Source: Tetracladium setigerum (taxonomy: Eukaryota; Ascomycota; Leotiomycetes; Helotiales). Taken from it: a stretch of DNA of 64,000 nt. Shown here one piece after another: positions 12,701-24,569 of the stretch; the first letter of the stretch is position 1, and each line of letters begins with the position of its first letter. The notes under the pieces are model-generated. The model was not told the DNA's origin and ran no database searches. It was given only the letters and a program-made list of their open reading frames with translations. The position numbers and the translations under genes are program-made. The stretch is from positions 1,550,001 to 1,614,000 of the forward strand of contig PZJY01000009.1 of NCBI GenBank assembly GCA_031472005.1, read 5' to 3'.

Positions 12701-15700
12701 ATACCAATAATGCAGGCAGGCAGGTAGGTCGGTAGAAGGTGAGGATTAACATCGATGACACCACCGTCACCAGCAATCACATATGCAAGGATACATGCGT
12801 ATGTGAGAGTGTACTGTACTGTAATGTACCTCCGTATGTATGATGATATGCATGGGTGATATGTAGTCAGTAGGCAGGAAATAATGCAAAGAGGGAGAAC
12901 AAGAGATGGAGAGATATTTTTGGTTCGATTAACACATTGGTTGGTATTTAATGGCCGTGGATATGCGATCATATCCTGATTTTGAGTGTGGTGGGAAGTT
13001 GCGGTCAAGAGTTTTGTGTAGGAGGGGTAAAATTTACCCCTCCATGGTGATATGATATGATATGATATGATGATATCGAGAATGAGATGAGGGAGAGAAA
13101 AGCTTATCGATAAGAAAGTTGAGAGCTGAAAGTTCAGAGGAGGGAGGGAGATTCACGGCGAGATGCGCGCTGATAGGTATGATATAGGCCAGCCAGGTTC
13201 GATCAAATCTGATCAATGCAAAGGCAAAGGTAGGAAGGCGGATCGGGAAAGCCTAGGTACTGTCTGTACCTTACTTACTACTGTCCTCGGTGGGAAAGGA
13301 AAAGTAAGGTGAGGTGTGAAGTGGGATGGTTCGTTGCACCACCAGTTTTTGAATTTTATTTGATAATTGTGGTACTCTTACGTTCCATCATGGTACGTAC
13401 GGTCCAGGACAATACATTAGCAATGTTCTGGAAGGGCTGGAAGAGAGTTTTCCGGCTTCGCTTACTCGTCCTTCCCCCCGTCGAATCCGATTTGATTGTT
13501 TGAGAAAGGGAAACCAAGCCGAAATAAAGAAAGAAAAAGCATAACGGCGGTTCGGCCATAATTCAAAATGAAAAGCTTGAGCTTATTCTTGGTTACCTAC
13601 TGTAGACTGCCTATTGGTAGCAACGTGGTGGTACTTGTACTTCGTACTTGTACAACCACCAATTCTGCGCGCACGTTTCCATCCGGACTGATACTTTCTC
13701 GCTTGGATGCATGGATGAGGAAAGGAAAGGAAAGGGAAGGGAGGGGGGAAGGGAAGAAGATGGAGAAAAAAGTCAAAGGAATAGAGTAGTAGCTTGACTA
13801 ATCAAGAGAGATGTTTTGATTTGATGCCGCTTAAATAATGTGGAAAGAAAAGATAGATACTTTGGATGATCCGGGGGAGGAAAGCAAAGTGAAAAACTCT
13901 GATTATTCAATCAAATATATTCCGAGCGGTTAGGTACCTAGGAAGAAATGGAGGTATCTTCTTAGGTAGCATTTGCTGCCCAGTTACCTTCGGAGGTACT
14001 TTGAGAAAGTCTCCATCCAGCCTTTCTGCCTTTTTCTGTCCGTTAGAATTGCTGCTTATCAGTTACGTTTCATACATCCATGAGTCCAGACAGACAGACA
14101 GACAGACGGTGGAGTCGTTCATGGTTTAGGCTCAATGCAGGTACCTAAGTATCTTCAGTATTACCCAGTAGGGGTAAGGCGCGATGGCATTTCCATGGAA
14201 GGGGTTCAACAAGGTACCTAGTAATAAATAATGGGAAATAATATAATCATATAATAATTTGGAGTTCAAGGCAAGACAACCAACCGCCCTTTGACCCCCC
14301 ATCCCTTCACTACCGCTCGAGCAGTCCTCCGATCTCGTAGGGAGAGACCAAAGCCAAACAAGTGTAACCATCCAGACCTTACCCACCCATGTGAAAGGAG
14401 AGGGAGGAATCGATGACTCTTAGGAATTCCACATCAGTCCGAAAACGTGGGGAGGAGTGAGTTATCGTTTACAAGTTGGACTTGATCAAGTACTACTTAC
14501 TATACAGGACTAGCTAGCACTACTACTACGAGCTTACCTACTGCTTGCTTACCTCCGGATGAGTGAGGGTTATCAAAGCAAGGAAGAGAAGCCGGCCGAG
14601 TAGTAGTAGCGTTTCGTTCCACAGGTGGTGAGAAAGAGCTAAGCTAGCTGACCTGAGAGCTTTCTGAGGAGGTAGCTTCTTCTGTATGGCGATTGGTGGG
14701 TGGTGTCAGGTTGTCGATGGTGCTGGGGGGGGGGGGAAGGAGTCCGGATGCTCCATGCTTTTTTGGCTGGTATGGCGGTTGGATGATATGAAATGATATG
14801 ATATGTTCCAAGCAAGGTATGTTCGAGAAGGATAGAAGGAGCCACAGTAGTAAGTAGTGTGAGTGTTTTTGGTTGGGAAGAGATCCAAAGTAGTGGAGAG
14901 TGGGAGTAGTACTAGCTAGTGGGGTTGGTTGTGAGGAGGGGAGGGGTGAGGCTTTTGATATTGGCTTTTACTGTAGATGTGGAAAGCAAAGCAAAGCCTA
15001 TTAATTAGTATGTACTGTAGGGGAGGAGACTTCATCATTCATAGCCAATGATTCCGTTCGCAGTGTCTTCTTCAGGTAAAGAAAGAAACTCAGAAGTAGG
15101 TATGTATATAGTGCAAGAGAGCCAGACACAGAGAGAGAACCAAGTAGGAGGAAAAGCGTTGGGGATACGGATGTTATGGGTCTGTGATATAGTAGAAGTC
15201 ACCGTCCGTCCGTCAGATCAGGTCAGATCCGATCCGATGCAAGATGTAGGAGGTAAGATTTACATGATTAACCGGAAGTATGTATGTATGGATGTATGTA
15301 TGTATTTGCTTCCGATTATTGACCGCATCACCGCTTCTCTCTCTGTACTTCTTGGTAGTTAGTTACGAGTCTACGGCCACACCGTCTCCATCCATGCCAT
15401 CCATGGCATACAGTAGCAAGCATATCATAGCATATCATAGCACACCATCGCCTGTTCTGTTATGGCCGGCGGCGGCGTCAACGATTCAGCTTCCACACTT
15501 CCACCCTTCCCCTGTGCATCAGCAGCCAGCCAGCGAGCGAAACAGGGAGGGGCCCGCCGTGGCCAGTAGCCAGCCCAATCTTCCGAGCTTGTCCCGCCTC
15601 CTGCGACTTTTTTTTTTCTCCCTCTCTCTCTCGCGCTCGCTCGCTCTCTCAGAATACAAACACAATCTCACCATCCCGCTCGCTCTCTCTTCCTCTTCCT

Positions 15701-15722
15701 CTTTTTCTCTCCTCTCTCCACG

Positions 15723-16075
15723 ATGACCACTCCCGCAACCAGCGACAGCATAATTGAAGATGGCAGGACGAGATTCGGAGAGCCCTCCTCCACTACCGCC
15801 AGTTCCGCCGAAGTAAGTAATTCATCATTTTTTTTGGTCTTGCGGTGTTTTTCCCCTCCATGCTGCATGCTCCATCCGTTGGTCGGTAGAGGGGTTGTCT
15901 TTTTTTTGCCTGTGCGAGATATCGCGAATAGTTACACACCACAACCACCAAAAACCACCCCACCAAACAGCAGAGTCTCTCTTTCACGCTCATTCATTCA
16001 TTCATTCATTACCTCTCGCTGAAGGAATTACGCTCTCTATATTCTTCTTCTTCTGCTTCCTCCTCAACTGCTGGT

Positions 16076-16113
<38 letters not shown>

Positions 16114-16884
16114 TAATCCGTCCCTTCCTCTCCAGCTCGCCAGTACGAAGATCAGCCTAAGAGCTGCCCTCCGTCAATTCCCTGACTTCCCAATCCCCGG
16201 CATCAACTTCGTCGATATCCTCCCACTCTTCGCCACACACTCCCTTCACACCTCGCTCATCCGCGCTCTCGAACTCCAAGTCCTCGACTCCTTCCAAGGC
16301 GTCAAGCCAGACGTGATCGTGGGTCTCGACGCCCGCGGTTTCCTTTTCGGCCCTAGTCTCGCTCTTGCATTAGGAGCTGGCTTTGCACCAGTGAGAAAGC
16401 GTGGAAAGCTGCCCGGTCCAACTGAGGAGGCGGCTTTTGAGAAGGAGTATGGAACCGATTACTTCCAGATCCAGGGAGACGCAATCAAGAAGGGACAGAA
16501 GGTGTTGGTGGTAGACGATATCATTGCTACTGGTAAGTTGAGATGGGCCCCATTTCTACCACAAAATTTAAAAGGCCACTTTCCTGACGCAATCAAATTA
16601 TAGGTGGATCTGCAGCCGCAGCCGGTCAACTTGTCGAACAACTTGGTGGCGATCTTATTGGCTTTATCTTCATTCTCGAGCTTGATTTCCTCAAGGGAAG
16701 GGATAAGCTTACCGCACCAGTCCACACTCTTCTCAGAGATGACATGGGGGACCTCTTGCTAAGTAAAGCACGATGGCTCTCGAATTCTCTATTCTCGATT
16801 TTTTATCGTTCTTTTCAAGGACGAATCTCGGTGGTTCCTGTCTTTTTTCCTCACCAGGCGTTGGAAGGGCACTCTTCAACATAG
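15723..16884 (+). CDS. APT1: Adenine phosphoribosyltransferase
   Basis: Exons 15723-15812, 16136-16532 and 16604-16884 give 255 residues. The first intron is unusually long (323 nt) and contains a TA dinucleotide array next to its branch site TACTAAT; the second is 71 nt. The core reads FPIPGINFVDILPLF, then VGLDARGFLFG, a KxGKLPG loop and the PRPP-binding motif VLVVDDIIATGGS, all typical of APRT. The enzyme makes AMP from adenine and PRPP in purine salvage, in the cytosol. After LDFLKGRDKL, where the family normally ends within about 20 residues, this frame runs on for about 55, ending in an atypical tail. If the GGGGG run at 16746-16750 lacked one G, the protein would instead stop about ten codons after the conserved end, at 16774-16776. 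I consider the shorter end likely but unproven. Confidence 0.9.
16079..16112 (+). repeat. TA dinucleotide array (17 copies) inside APRT intron 1
   Basis: A perfect (TA)17 array runs directly into the intron's putative branch site TACTAAT and lies about 23 bases before the acceptor AG at 16135. Its length is likely to be polymorphic. Confidence 0.88.
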
Positions 16885-17509
16885 ACAGCGTTGCATTTTT
16901 CTGGATGGGACGGATACGTATTAGCATTATTTAGGGGGATGGAGGGTGGTCTGCGTTGAGATATGGATATAAGCATGGGGGGGATTTTAATGCGCAATCC
17001 ATTTGTATATGCGGGCAAGGTCGAATAAGGACGAAGTTAGATATTTTTGGTTCAAATTCAACATCGATTTCGTTGAATGCAGATAGGATTGGACTGAATC
17101 GGGTATGCGATTTTTGTCTCCATTAAAAGTCATGGTGCCTTTCAGTCGTCTTCTCTTCTGCTCCATTTTCTGGGATCTTGTCAGTAGCTTCCTGCAGGGT
17201 CCTCCGTCCAACATAATATTTTTTCAAGGTTACTCCCTTCGAGCAAGATAGGTATCACCGGAAACATGGCTACTTGAATCGTGTTTCCAAGGGCCAATAT
17301 CCCCTTTTCGACAACCAGATCTTGAAATTCCCATTCCCAAACTTCGTGGTGTTGTTGGTACAGTATCTCGTCTCTCTTCACCGACCCACGTGATAATCTC
17401 CTATCAAAACATCCATCGTCACCAGCATCCACTTCGACCTCTCCAACGCATCACCAACATGTAAATACTCTCACCCCCATATTGATACCACCGACCTCAT
17501 TCGCACCGA
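16885..17509. other. Intergenic region before the membrane protein gene
   Basis: Contains the 3' flank of APRT (T-rich to about 17060) and the promoter of the rightward membrane protein gene. Minus-strand frames here lack domain features. I see no gene. Confidence 0.45.
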
Positions 17510-19569
17510 ATGCCTTCCTTCTTCACCTTCCAACAAGGCAACGAATCCCGCCGACCCGTCCAGAGCGACAGCACACCTCTCCTCGGCCGTTTCCGCGCTG
17601 TCCCCGACACGCCTAACCGACGCGCCCACCGCAATTCGCTCAGCCTGCTAGGGAGCTTCTCTGCGGGTAGAAGTCTGGGTAGGGGATTGGATGCTGTGTT
17701 TGGAGGAAGCAGTGGACTGGGGGATGATGGGGAGGACGATGAGGATAGGGGCAGGTTGAGACGGTGGGGGAGCTGGCAGAGGGATCTTTGGTTGGAGCCG
17801 AAGCAGAGTACTGTTGCGAGGGCGGTGGATAGGTGGTGGGGACGCTGGATGGTTTTGGTTGTGATGCCTGCTGCTTTGGTGAGTTGAATGCCAGGGCAAA
17901 AATCCTGGAGGAGGGGTGGGAGAGGTGCGAAGAGGGAATGCTGGCTAACTATTGCAATGGGAAGGCTGTTATGTGGTGTGCGATACCTTTTCCGCAGTAT
18001 AGAATACCAGATGATGGAGTGGACGGTTTGGCATTTGGACCAAGTGAAACTGGAAGTACGCCTGGTCATGGGGAAGCTCGAGTTGAGATCAATTTTTGGT
18101 TCTTCCTCTTTGTCTACTATGGCCCATACAATCTCACCGCTTTGATGTGGATCACGAAGGTGTTCAACATCTACAGTCTGAACTGGTACATACTCCTCAG
18201 GCAATGATTATGCTCAACATTGCTAACTGCAAAAAGGTGGCCCGAGAGTCTTGGATTTCCTTTCACGATATCGGTCATTGCGGCGACTTCCATCCTGGTG
18301 CCAATACCTATATACTACTTGCCTGATTCAAGCTACTACTCCAAGCACAATACAGGTTGGATTTGTTGGACCTTCTTCACCATGGCAATGCCCCTCATCA
18401 TTGCATTTGCCATCCTCATGAACCATGAACGGCATCTCGGCCTGCGGCAATCGTTATCAGAAACCCAGAGAATATTTACTTCCTCCTGGTGGACTGGAGA
18501 ATCCGAAACAATCACAGTCCGAGATAGAGCTCGAAGACCCCAAGTGCAGCAAGCCTCTTTTGACCCACACGCTCCGTTAGAAGTTGCCCTTGCATCAGAT
18601 TATGAAAATCGTTACCGAGATAGAGATATGGCTTTACGAAAACGCTGGCTGCCAGCAAGTTTCGTGAGATTCTTATGGTTTTGTACGGCTTTGTTCATCG
18701 CTATGATGGCATATGTGTTGGGAGAAGCTTACGCTGAGATTTATCTTGGGACGTTACCTCATAGCACTTTGGATACCTTGTTCTACGTGTACAGCTGGGT
18801 CTTGACAGTTCATTCACTTGATGGTTTGACTGGTTGGATAGTAGGTGGAGACGATGGTGAAAGAGTAGGAAGTTATCCCCTTGGTTGGATTTTCAAACTG
18901 TTAGTCCCTCCTCACACACTCCAAAATCCCACAGACTAACTTCTCCCAAGCTACTTCAATCTCACCTACCAAACCTACGTCCGCGCTCTATACGCCCGTC
19001 TTCGCTCCCCCGAACAATTCATCTACCTCCAAATCCTCTCCTCCTCCCTCCTCATCATCCTTGCACCTCTCACAATCTCCGCTCCCTTCCACTACATCCT
19101 CACCCTCCTCGGCTTCAACGGCCAACCACTCCCCTCCTACCAAAAATTCTGCTCGCGAAATATCTTCATCCGCGGTATTTCAGAAAACGTATCCATGCTC
19201 ACCTTCCTCGGCTCTATTCTCGTCCTCCACTACGGCAGCAACAAAGACGTCTACCCCTACTTTGCATTTGATCGCAATCCCAGCCCATCTGGTGGCAAGG
19301 TAGATCCAGTAGTAGTCTCCTCTGCCTCTGGTGGCGAGAGCTACGACTTCGGTCTGACTTTCTATGCTTCTATAGTTACGTGGGCATGTGAGATTATTGC
19401 TGGATGGGTGGTGCGACGAATACTATGGTTCGGGTGGAAGGTAGATGTGACTGGGGAGGCAAAGGCGGATATGGCCATGTGGCCTGAATTATTACCTACT
19501 GGTGTCGTGGTTATGGTGCATGTCTTGCAGAATATGCTCTTTTCGATTGTGCGGTTGAGATTTCATTGA
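17510..19569 (+). CDS. Conserved-looking multi-pass membrane protein of unknown function
   Basis: Four exons, 17510-17878, 17965-18185, 18237-18899 and 18951-19569 (introns 86, 51 and 51 nt), join in frame to 623 residues. After a basic, Ser-rich N-terminal region of about 110 residues come nine or ten hydrophobic segments, for example WMVLVVMPAALAVMWCAIPF, then pieces around INFWFFLFVYYG, FPFTISVIAATSILVP, WICWTFFTMAMPLIIAFAIL, FLWFCTALFIAMMAYVLG, ILSSSLLIILAPLTI, and GVVVMVHVLQNMLFSIV close to the C-terminus. A long cytosol-type loop of about 100 residues splits the segments after the fourth. I do not recognise the family and assign no function; transporter, scaffold or lipid-modifying roles are all possible. 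Splice sites and branch points are textbook, so the model itself is firm. Confidence 0.8.
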
Positions 19570-20379
19570 TTGCATAGCATTTGAGTTTTTTTTGTTGTTT
19601 TTTTTGGCGCCAGAAGACCCGATGGTTTTACTTGTTGGTTCTTTGGATATTTCTCCATTTTTAGCGGGGAATGGGGGAACACACAGGGTTGTTTATCGTC
19701 ATAAAGCATGGTGTTTGGTGGGAGACTGTTCTGTTTGTTTTTAATGGTTTTGGGGTTCCTACATTACTATGTTTTTTGGGGGGCCGTGTTTTCAATTTTC
19801 TATACCCTGAATTCGTTGAAGAAATTTTTGAGACCAGGAGTAACAGCATAGAGCAGTTATAGATGGATGGTAGAACGAACGTTCTTCTTGCTCTTTGATT
19901 TTGGGGGTGATCACCATTGATCAAGAGAGTTTCAACACTCTTGGGATAATTCATAATGAGAAGTATTTGGGAAGTCTATATATGTATAGACTCTATGCTT
20001 AGTTGTGCCTCGTGATTTTCTTGTTTTGTTTTCTTAACTTCCAAAGGCAAGTTTGCTTTTATCGCTGCTTGATTTCTCTGTGAGTTGGATCAGGGTAAGC
20101 CAGATGGGAGAAGTATGGCGAGAGGAACAACACAAGAAATGAAACTAATCAATTTAAGGAACTGGGATATTTTCCATACAAGTTTGTTTTTGTCTATGTT
20201 CACTCTTTAATGCATCCATATCTCCAAACGCCATCAAACACCTAAACAATGCAATGCCAAATTCCCATACATAACCTTAACCACCACCCCACCCCTTCTC
20301 AAATCCATTTATACGATCGTAGCATCATTAATCATAATCATTAGGTGCCTATTCTCTCCCATATCTCACATTTTAGCAT
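19570..20379. other. Convergent 3' intergenic region
   Basis: 810 bases between two convergent genes. T-rich runs follow the membrane gene (19585-19605, 19770-19800). No coding support on either strand. Confidence 0.5.
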
Positions 20380-21730
20380 TTACGAGCTTGCCTTCATCTC
20401 TCCACAAGTCGAGCAGGTCCACCACTTATTCTCCATGATTGTTGTACACCTATGACAGGACCAAGTCTTTGATTGCGTAGCCGTCGGGCGGTTCGCTGCT
20501 GTCTTGCGTTTTTGTTCTGCGGCTGCCAACTGCCGGGTTACTTCTTCAGGTCGATCTACTGTGCAAGCATCGCAAGATAAGTAGTCAATGGGGTTGTGTA
20601 GGGTGCAAATGGAACAGGTCCAGCCCGATGGTAAGGAAGTTTCTTTTGGAGGTGGTGTAGAAGATTGCTTAGCAGACTCTGAGAAAGTAGTAGTTGGGAC
20701 AGTCTTGGGTCGTTTTGGTGCTGGATCGGCAACTAGCCGGCTTAGAGGTTTAGTTGGTTGGCGTTGTGGGATAGCTTTGGATGATGAAGAAGAAGCATTC
20801 AAGGGCCCATCATCTTCCAACTTTATAACTCCTCTGTTCTTTCCGGTACTGCCTGATGGGTTGTCCTGCGTTGGAGGAACATATGAATCTCCAAATTCTT
20901 TCCTTTCATCCTCCTGTCCAAGTTCCCACAATGCTTGCGCAATAGCACGTTCATTCGCGTCATCCTCCTCTGCTTGAGTCTGGAACCCATTCTTAATCGC
21001 ATCATTCGTCAAGTCAATGATAACCTTCTCGTCCACTCCCTTGTTGTCCGAAGCACAACCCTTCAAGACCGTGTTTCTTCGCTCGATTGCACCAACAATA
21101 ACCGTTCGAATATCCGTGCCGGCTCGGACAGGCGCACCTCCTAGTCTTTGTCCAGATCCAGCAGATAGATTACGTCGTTTCTCCGCTGCTACTCGAGCCA
21201 TGCGTACGGCTTCATGTCTGGGTACTCTCGCGCCACCGAGTCTTCGTCCGTCGGACATGAAGCCTTCTCCAGTGTAACCCTTCGAGATCAAAGACTCGTA
21301 CTCCTTCCGCAGCTGGTCCCAAAGTGCATGGAACTTCTCGTCGTGTGGGCCATGGACATTATGTGCGAGTTCGTGCAGCATGGTGTCGACCACTTGTTCC
21401 ATGGGGAGGAACTGATTCTTGTCGCCGGCATACCGAAGTCGAAGACATATCTTCTGTCCTCGGTTTACGTTGAGGCCTGTATTATTGAGTTAGTTTTTGC
21501 GAATGGAATCATTTAACTGTATGTCTGTAAAGGAGAAGAAATAGGTAGGTACCTAAGAGGTTTTGTTGATCGGGGTAGAATTCGGTCAGGGTTCCAACTT
21601 TCCAGCTGCGTGCTCGCATGATTGGTTTGACCAGCGACGAGATCTTCCTCAGGGCGTGAAGGGCATCTTGCTCTCGGGGTAAATTTTTCAGGTGGGAATA
21701 CTCGTTGATAAGGGCGTCAAGTTCTGCCAT
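20380..21730 (-). CDS. WSS1: WSS1-type DNA-protein crosslink metalloprotease
   Basis: Two minus-strand exons, 21730-21553 and 21476-20380, with a 76-nt intron, encode 424 residues. The N-terminal WLM domain carries the zinc motif HELAHNVHGPH (HExxHxxGxxH). Two RanBP2-type zinc fingers lie at the C-terminus: WTCSICTLHN ... SCDACTVDRP and WSCHRCTTIM ... WTCSTCGEMK. A short acidic, hydrophobic patch (KVIIDLTNDAI) between them looks like a SUMO-interacting motif. WSS1 (SPRTN-like) proteases cut proteins crosslinked to DNA and cooperate with SUMO and Cdc48 in yeast. The domain order matches Wss1; having two RanBP2 fingers at the end is a variation I cannot rank against close relatives. The promoter is shared with the DUF1776 gene. 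Confidence 0.92.
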
Positions 21731-22229
21731 CTTGCCGAATACAAGTATCCACGACGAGGCTGATTGCGTATATAACTTGAGTTATGGGGTTCGGGACGAG
21801 AGATGTCAGAAAGAAAGTTCTGCCAGCAGAGAGTGTGTGTGGGATTGTCAAGAGGAAGAAGATATATCATGGAAGAAGGTTGGAAGGCTCCAGAACATCC
21901 GTATCCAGCTTGCACATAGATGTTGAATTGTCAGCAAGAAAAAGAAGGTTAAAAGCTCAAGTGAGTGAGGGAATGCCGGAGGGACGACAAGGCTGAAGTT
22001 GCGTCGTCGCCTTCTGCCAAGACTCATCCGGCAAATCACAAGCTGGTTATTCCATGCTTCTGCATCATTCTTCTATTATTCCACCGGTACATGCAGGATT
22101 CCCCCGCCTTGCGGCACCACAGACTCAAAGACTTGCTTGTGAAGTTGTGGAAGAAGCATCGGGAGGAAGCACCTACATATATCACTTCCACAACACTTCA
22201 TCACTTTTTAACCTCCAATATTCGCCACC
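21731..22229. promoter_or_regulatory. Divergent promoter between WSS1 and the DUF1776 gene
   Basis: 499 bases separating the two divergent start codons. No gene is visible; several small frames on both strands overlap each other and lack any motif. Confidence 0.45.
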
Positions 22230-23807
22230 ATGCCTGCAGATGACCAAACCTTTCTAGATGTTGTAAGAGTCCTGCTTCCCAATTCCATGTTCTTGCTAAC
22301 GTAGGCTTATATAGCTTTCCTCGGTTCCGAATGACATCAAAAGATACTCGGGCGATGTAGCCGATGCGGTAGACAAGCATCTACAGAAAGTTTCAAATGT
22401 TCTTCGAGATGCGCTCTTATCATCAGAGTGGCTTCCAGACTCTGCCCGTCCAAGGCGTCCTCCTCCACCCCCTTCCGCGAAGAACATCAAGCCGGTTTCG
22501 CCATCCATCCTATCGGCAGTCTATAACTGGGTTTCGAGGAACAAGATTCTCACAGGTGTGATAGTGGTGGCCGCCGGAGGAACCATCTACTATGTTGTAA
22601 AGAAGAAATCGAATCGGAGGAAGAGGCGTGCAAAGCGTGCAGCAAATGGAGCAAGACTCGAAGTCGTGGTGTTGGCTGGGTCGCCAGCAGAACCTATCAC
22701 TAGATCTCTCTCTTTGGATTTGGAGCGCAGGGGTTTCCTCGTATACGTTGTGTGCAATACAATCGAAGAGGAGATTATGGTACAGAATGAATCAAGACCA
22801 GATATCAAGCCGCTGATGATTGATATTATTGATGTAAGTGCCCAGTCCCCTTAACACCTGATACACGCACATATTAACAAATGACAGCCCGAAAGTGCCT
22901 CTGCCTCTATTGAGCGATTCACAGAGTACATTCACAGTCCTCGGATTGCTTTCCACGGCGCAAAACCACATCATATTTCGCTCCGCTCTTTAATTATTAT
23001 CCCGTCGCAAATATATCCATCAGCGCCTCTTTCAACACTCCCCCCATCCACCCTCGCTGACCTCTTCAACACCCGCCTTCTGACACCAATCCTCACACTC
23101 CAAACCTTCCTCCCGCTCCTCCACTCCGCGCCACCTTTCACCACCAAAACACCTCAGCCCAAACCATCCGTCCTCATTCTCACTCCAAACATAATCTCCA
23201 ACCTCAGCCCTGCCTTCCACCTGCCCGAAAGCAGTATTGTTGCAGCCCTCACCTCCTCTATCAACGTCGTCTCCGCTGAACTCTCGCCCCTCGGTATCCC
23301 AGTCACTCACCTCCAACTCGGTACATTTGACCTCTCCGCCTTCTCGCCTCACAACCGCCACGCCCAAACCACTCTCCAATCGCAACGAGCAGAAACACTA
23401 AAATGGGATGATGCATCTCGGGAAGCCTATGGCAAGAATTTTGTAACTTTGAGCACGGGTAAGGGATGTGGTAGTACCGGCATAGGAAAAGGAACCAGCC
23501 TACGGGAACTCAATAATGCAGTTTTCGACTCTATGGTTAGTGGGCACGGAGGCGTTGTTAGAGTTGGAGCTGGTAGCTCTGTATATGGGTTTGTGGGCAG
23601 ATGGGTACCGAGGGGTTTGGTGGATGGATGATGGGAATTAGGAAGGTGGGTGGAGCAGAGAAGGAAGTGGAGTTTGGAAGGTTGGTCAAGGGGGAGAGTA
23701 GTGGGAGGAGTGTTAGCTCCGGAAGTAGTTCGAGTGGGAATGTATATGGACTTGGAGAGAGTGAGTTTGTTTCGGTTTGGGGGCGGAAGGAGATGAGTTG
23801 TAAGTAA
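22230..23807 (+). CDS. DUF1776 family protein (SDR-like, membrane-anchored)
   Basis: Exons 22230-22262, 22315-22833 and 22888-23807 (introns 52 and 54 nt) give 490 residues if one missing G is allowed near 23622. The start MPADDQTFLDV fits the family's short first exon. A transmembrane segment (ILTGVIVVAAGGTIYYVV) precedes a basic patch and a Rossmann-like region starting LEVVVLAGSPAEPITRSLS, with PLMIDIID, SVLILTPNI and VSAELSPLGIPVTHLQLG following in the order seen in DUF1776 proteins (yeast YKL107W group). The family looks like degenerate short-chain dehydrogenases; no reaction is established to my knowledge. The frame break falls between YGFVGRWVPRGLV and WMMGIRKV, a stretch I recall as continuous in relatives, so an assembly error is the simplest reading. 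Confidence 0.85.
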
Positions 23808-24569
23808 GGTAAATGGGACGGGTTGGGTTTTGGCAAGGCGTTATGGGATGGGCATTTATTTGGGGTATGAAATCTCAAAGGGACATTAAGGCAACCTGTA
23901 GTTTGCGAAGGAATACATAGGAAATCTCCATTCATGTGGATTATAGTCTGAAATATATATAATCAAAAATCCACTCAACACCTCACCAATATTCAACAGA
24001 ACTTATGGGAATGCTAGTTTCTAGTCAAGAACAGAAATAATCAACATTTATCAGAACACTTACGGAGTAAAACCGGGAGTCCAACGCTTGAACTTGAAAA
24101 CCATGGCATGAACTCTGGCTCCCAAAGGCAATAGTTTTATGTCAAATAAATCAGACTGCAAATATTTTTGAAATACTATCTAATCTAAGAGTCATGAAAG
24201 TGAATCCTGGGATGAATGCAGTAGCACCATAACCTCCCACTATGAGATGGAATGGGATGGCGTTGCGCAGCTGGCTGATACGCAGTCCTCTTTTGCCGGC
24301 CTCTTGTCCATTGTAACGCAGCCTCCCAGTTTCCGAAGACTTGTATGCTCAGACTTGAGACCGAAACTACAGCCGACATCCAGAATGGTTTCACATGGTA
24401 TGCCTGAGCAAGAAAATTATTCCTTAAGTCTTCCTTCTCAAAGATTTTCCGGTACCGGCCCACCGCGCCGGGAACATGTGCTATCCCGCGGTCTTCGCGG
24501 CAACATGCATCACAGAATTGTTTGTTCCCAACGGCCCAGAAAGTCAAATTGGCCAATCTGAGTGACCAC
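23808..24569. other. Convergent 3' intergenic region
   Basis: 762 bases between the ends of the DUF1776 gene and YTH1. The frames present lack domain features. AT-rich sequence at 23940-24180 probably contains poly(A) sites. Confidence 0.5.

Larger units (their letters stand above)
11305..15722. other. 4.4-kb gene-free, microsatellite-rich intergenic tract
   Basis: No coding region can be supported on either strand. The tract is a patchwork of simple repeats: (GT)n near 11840, ATGGATGG series at 11990-12030 and 12669-12700, a G23 run at 12109-12131, TACC repeats at 12517-12544, GATAT series at 13047-13075, GACA repeats at 14089-14107 and a CT-rich stretch at 15605-15720 just before the next gene. 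The palindromic motif GGTACCTA recurs (about 12404, 13933, 14143 and 14213). The last 100 bases are probably the core promoter of the APRT gene. The rest could be a long regulatory region or hold a non-coding RNA; nothing in the sequence decides. Confidence 0.6.
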
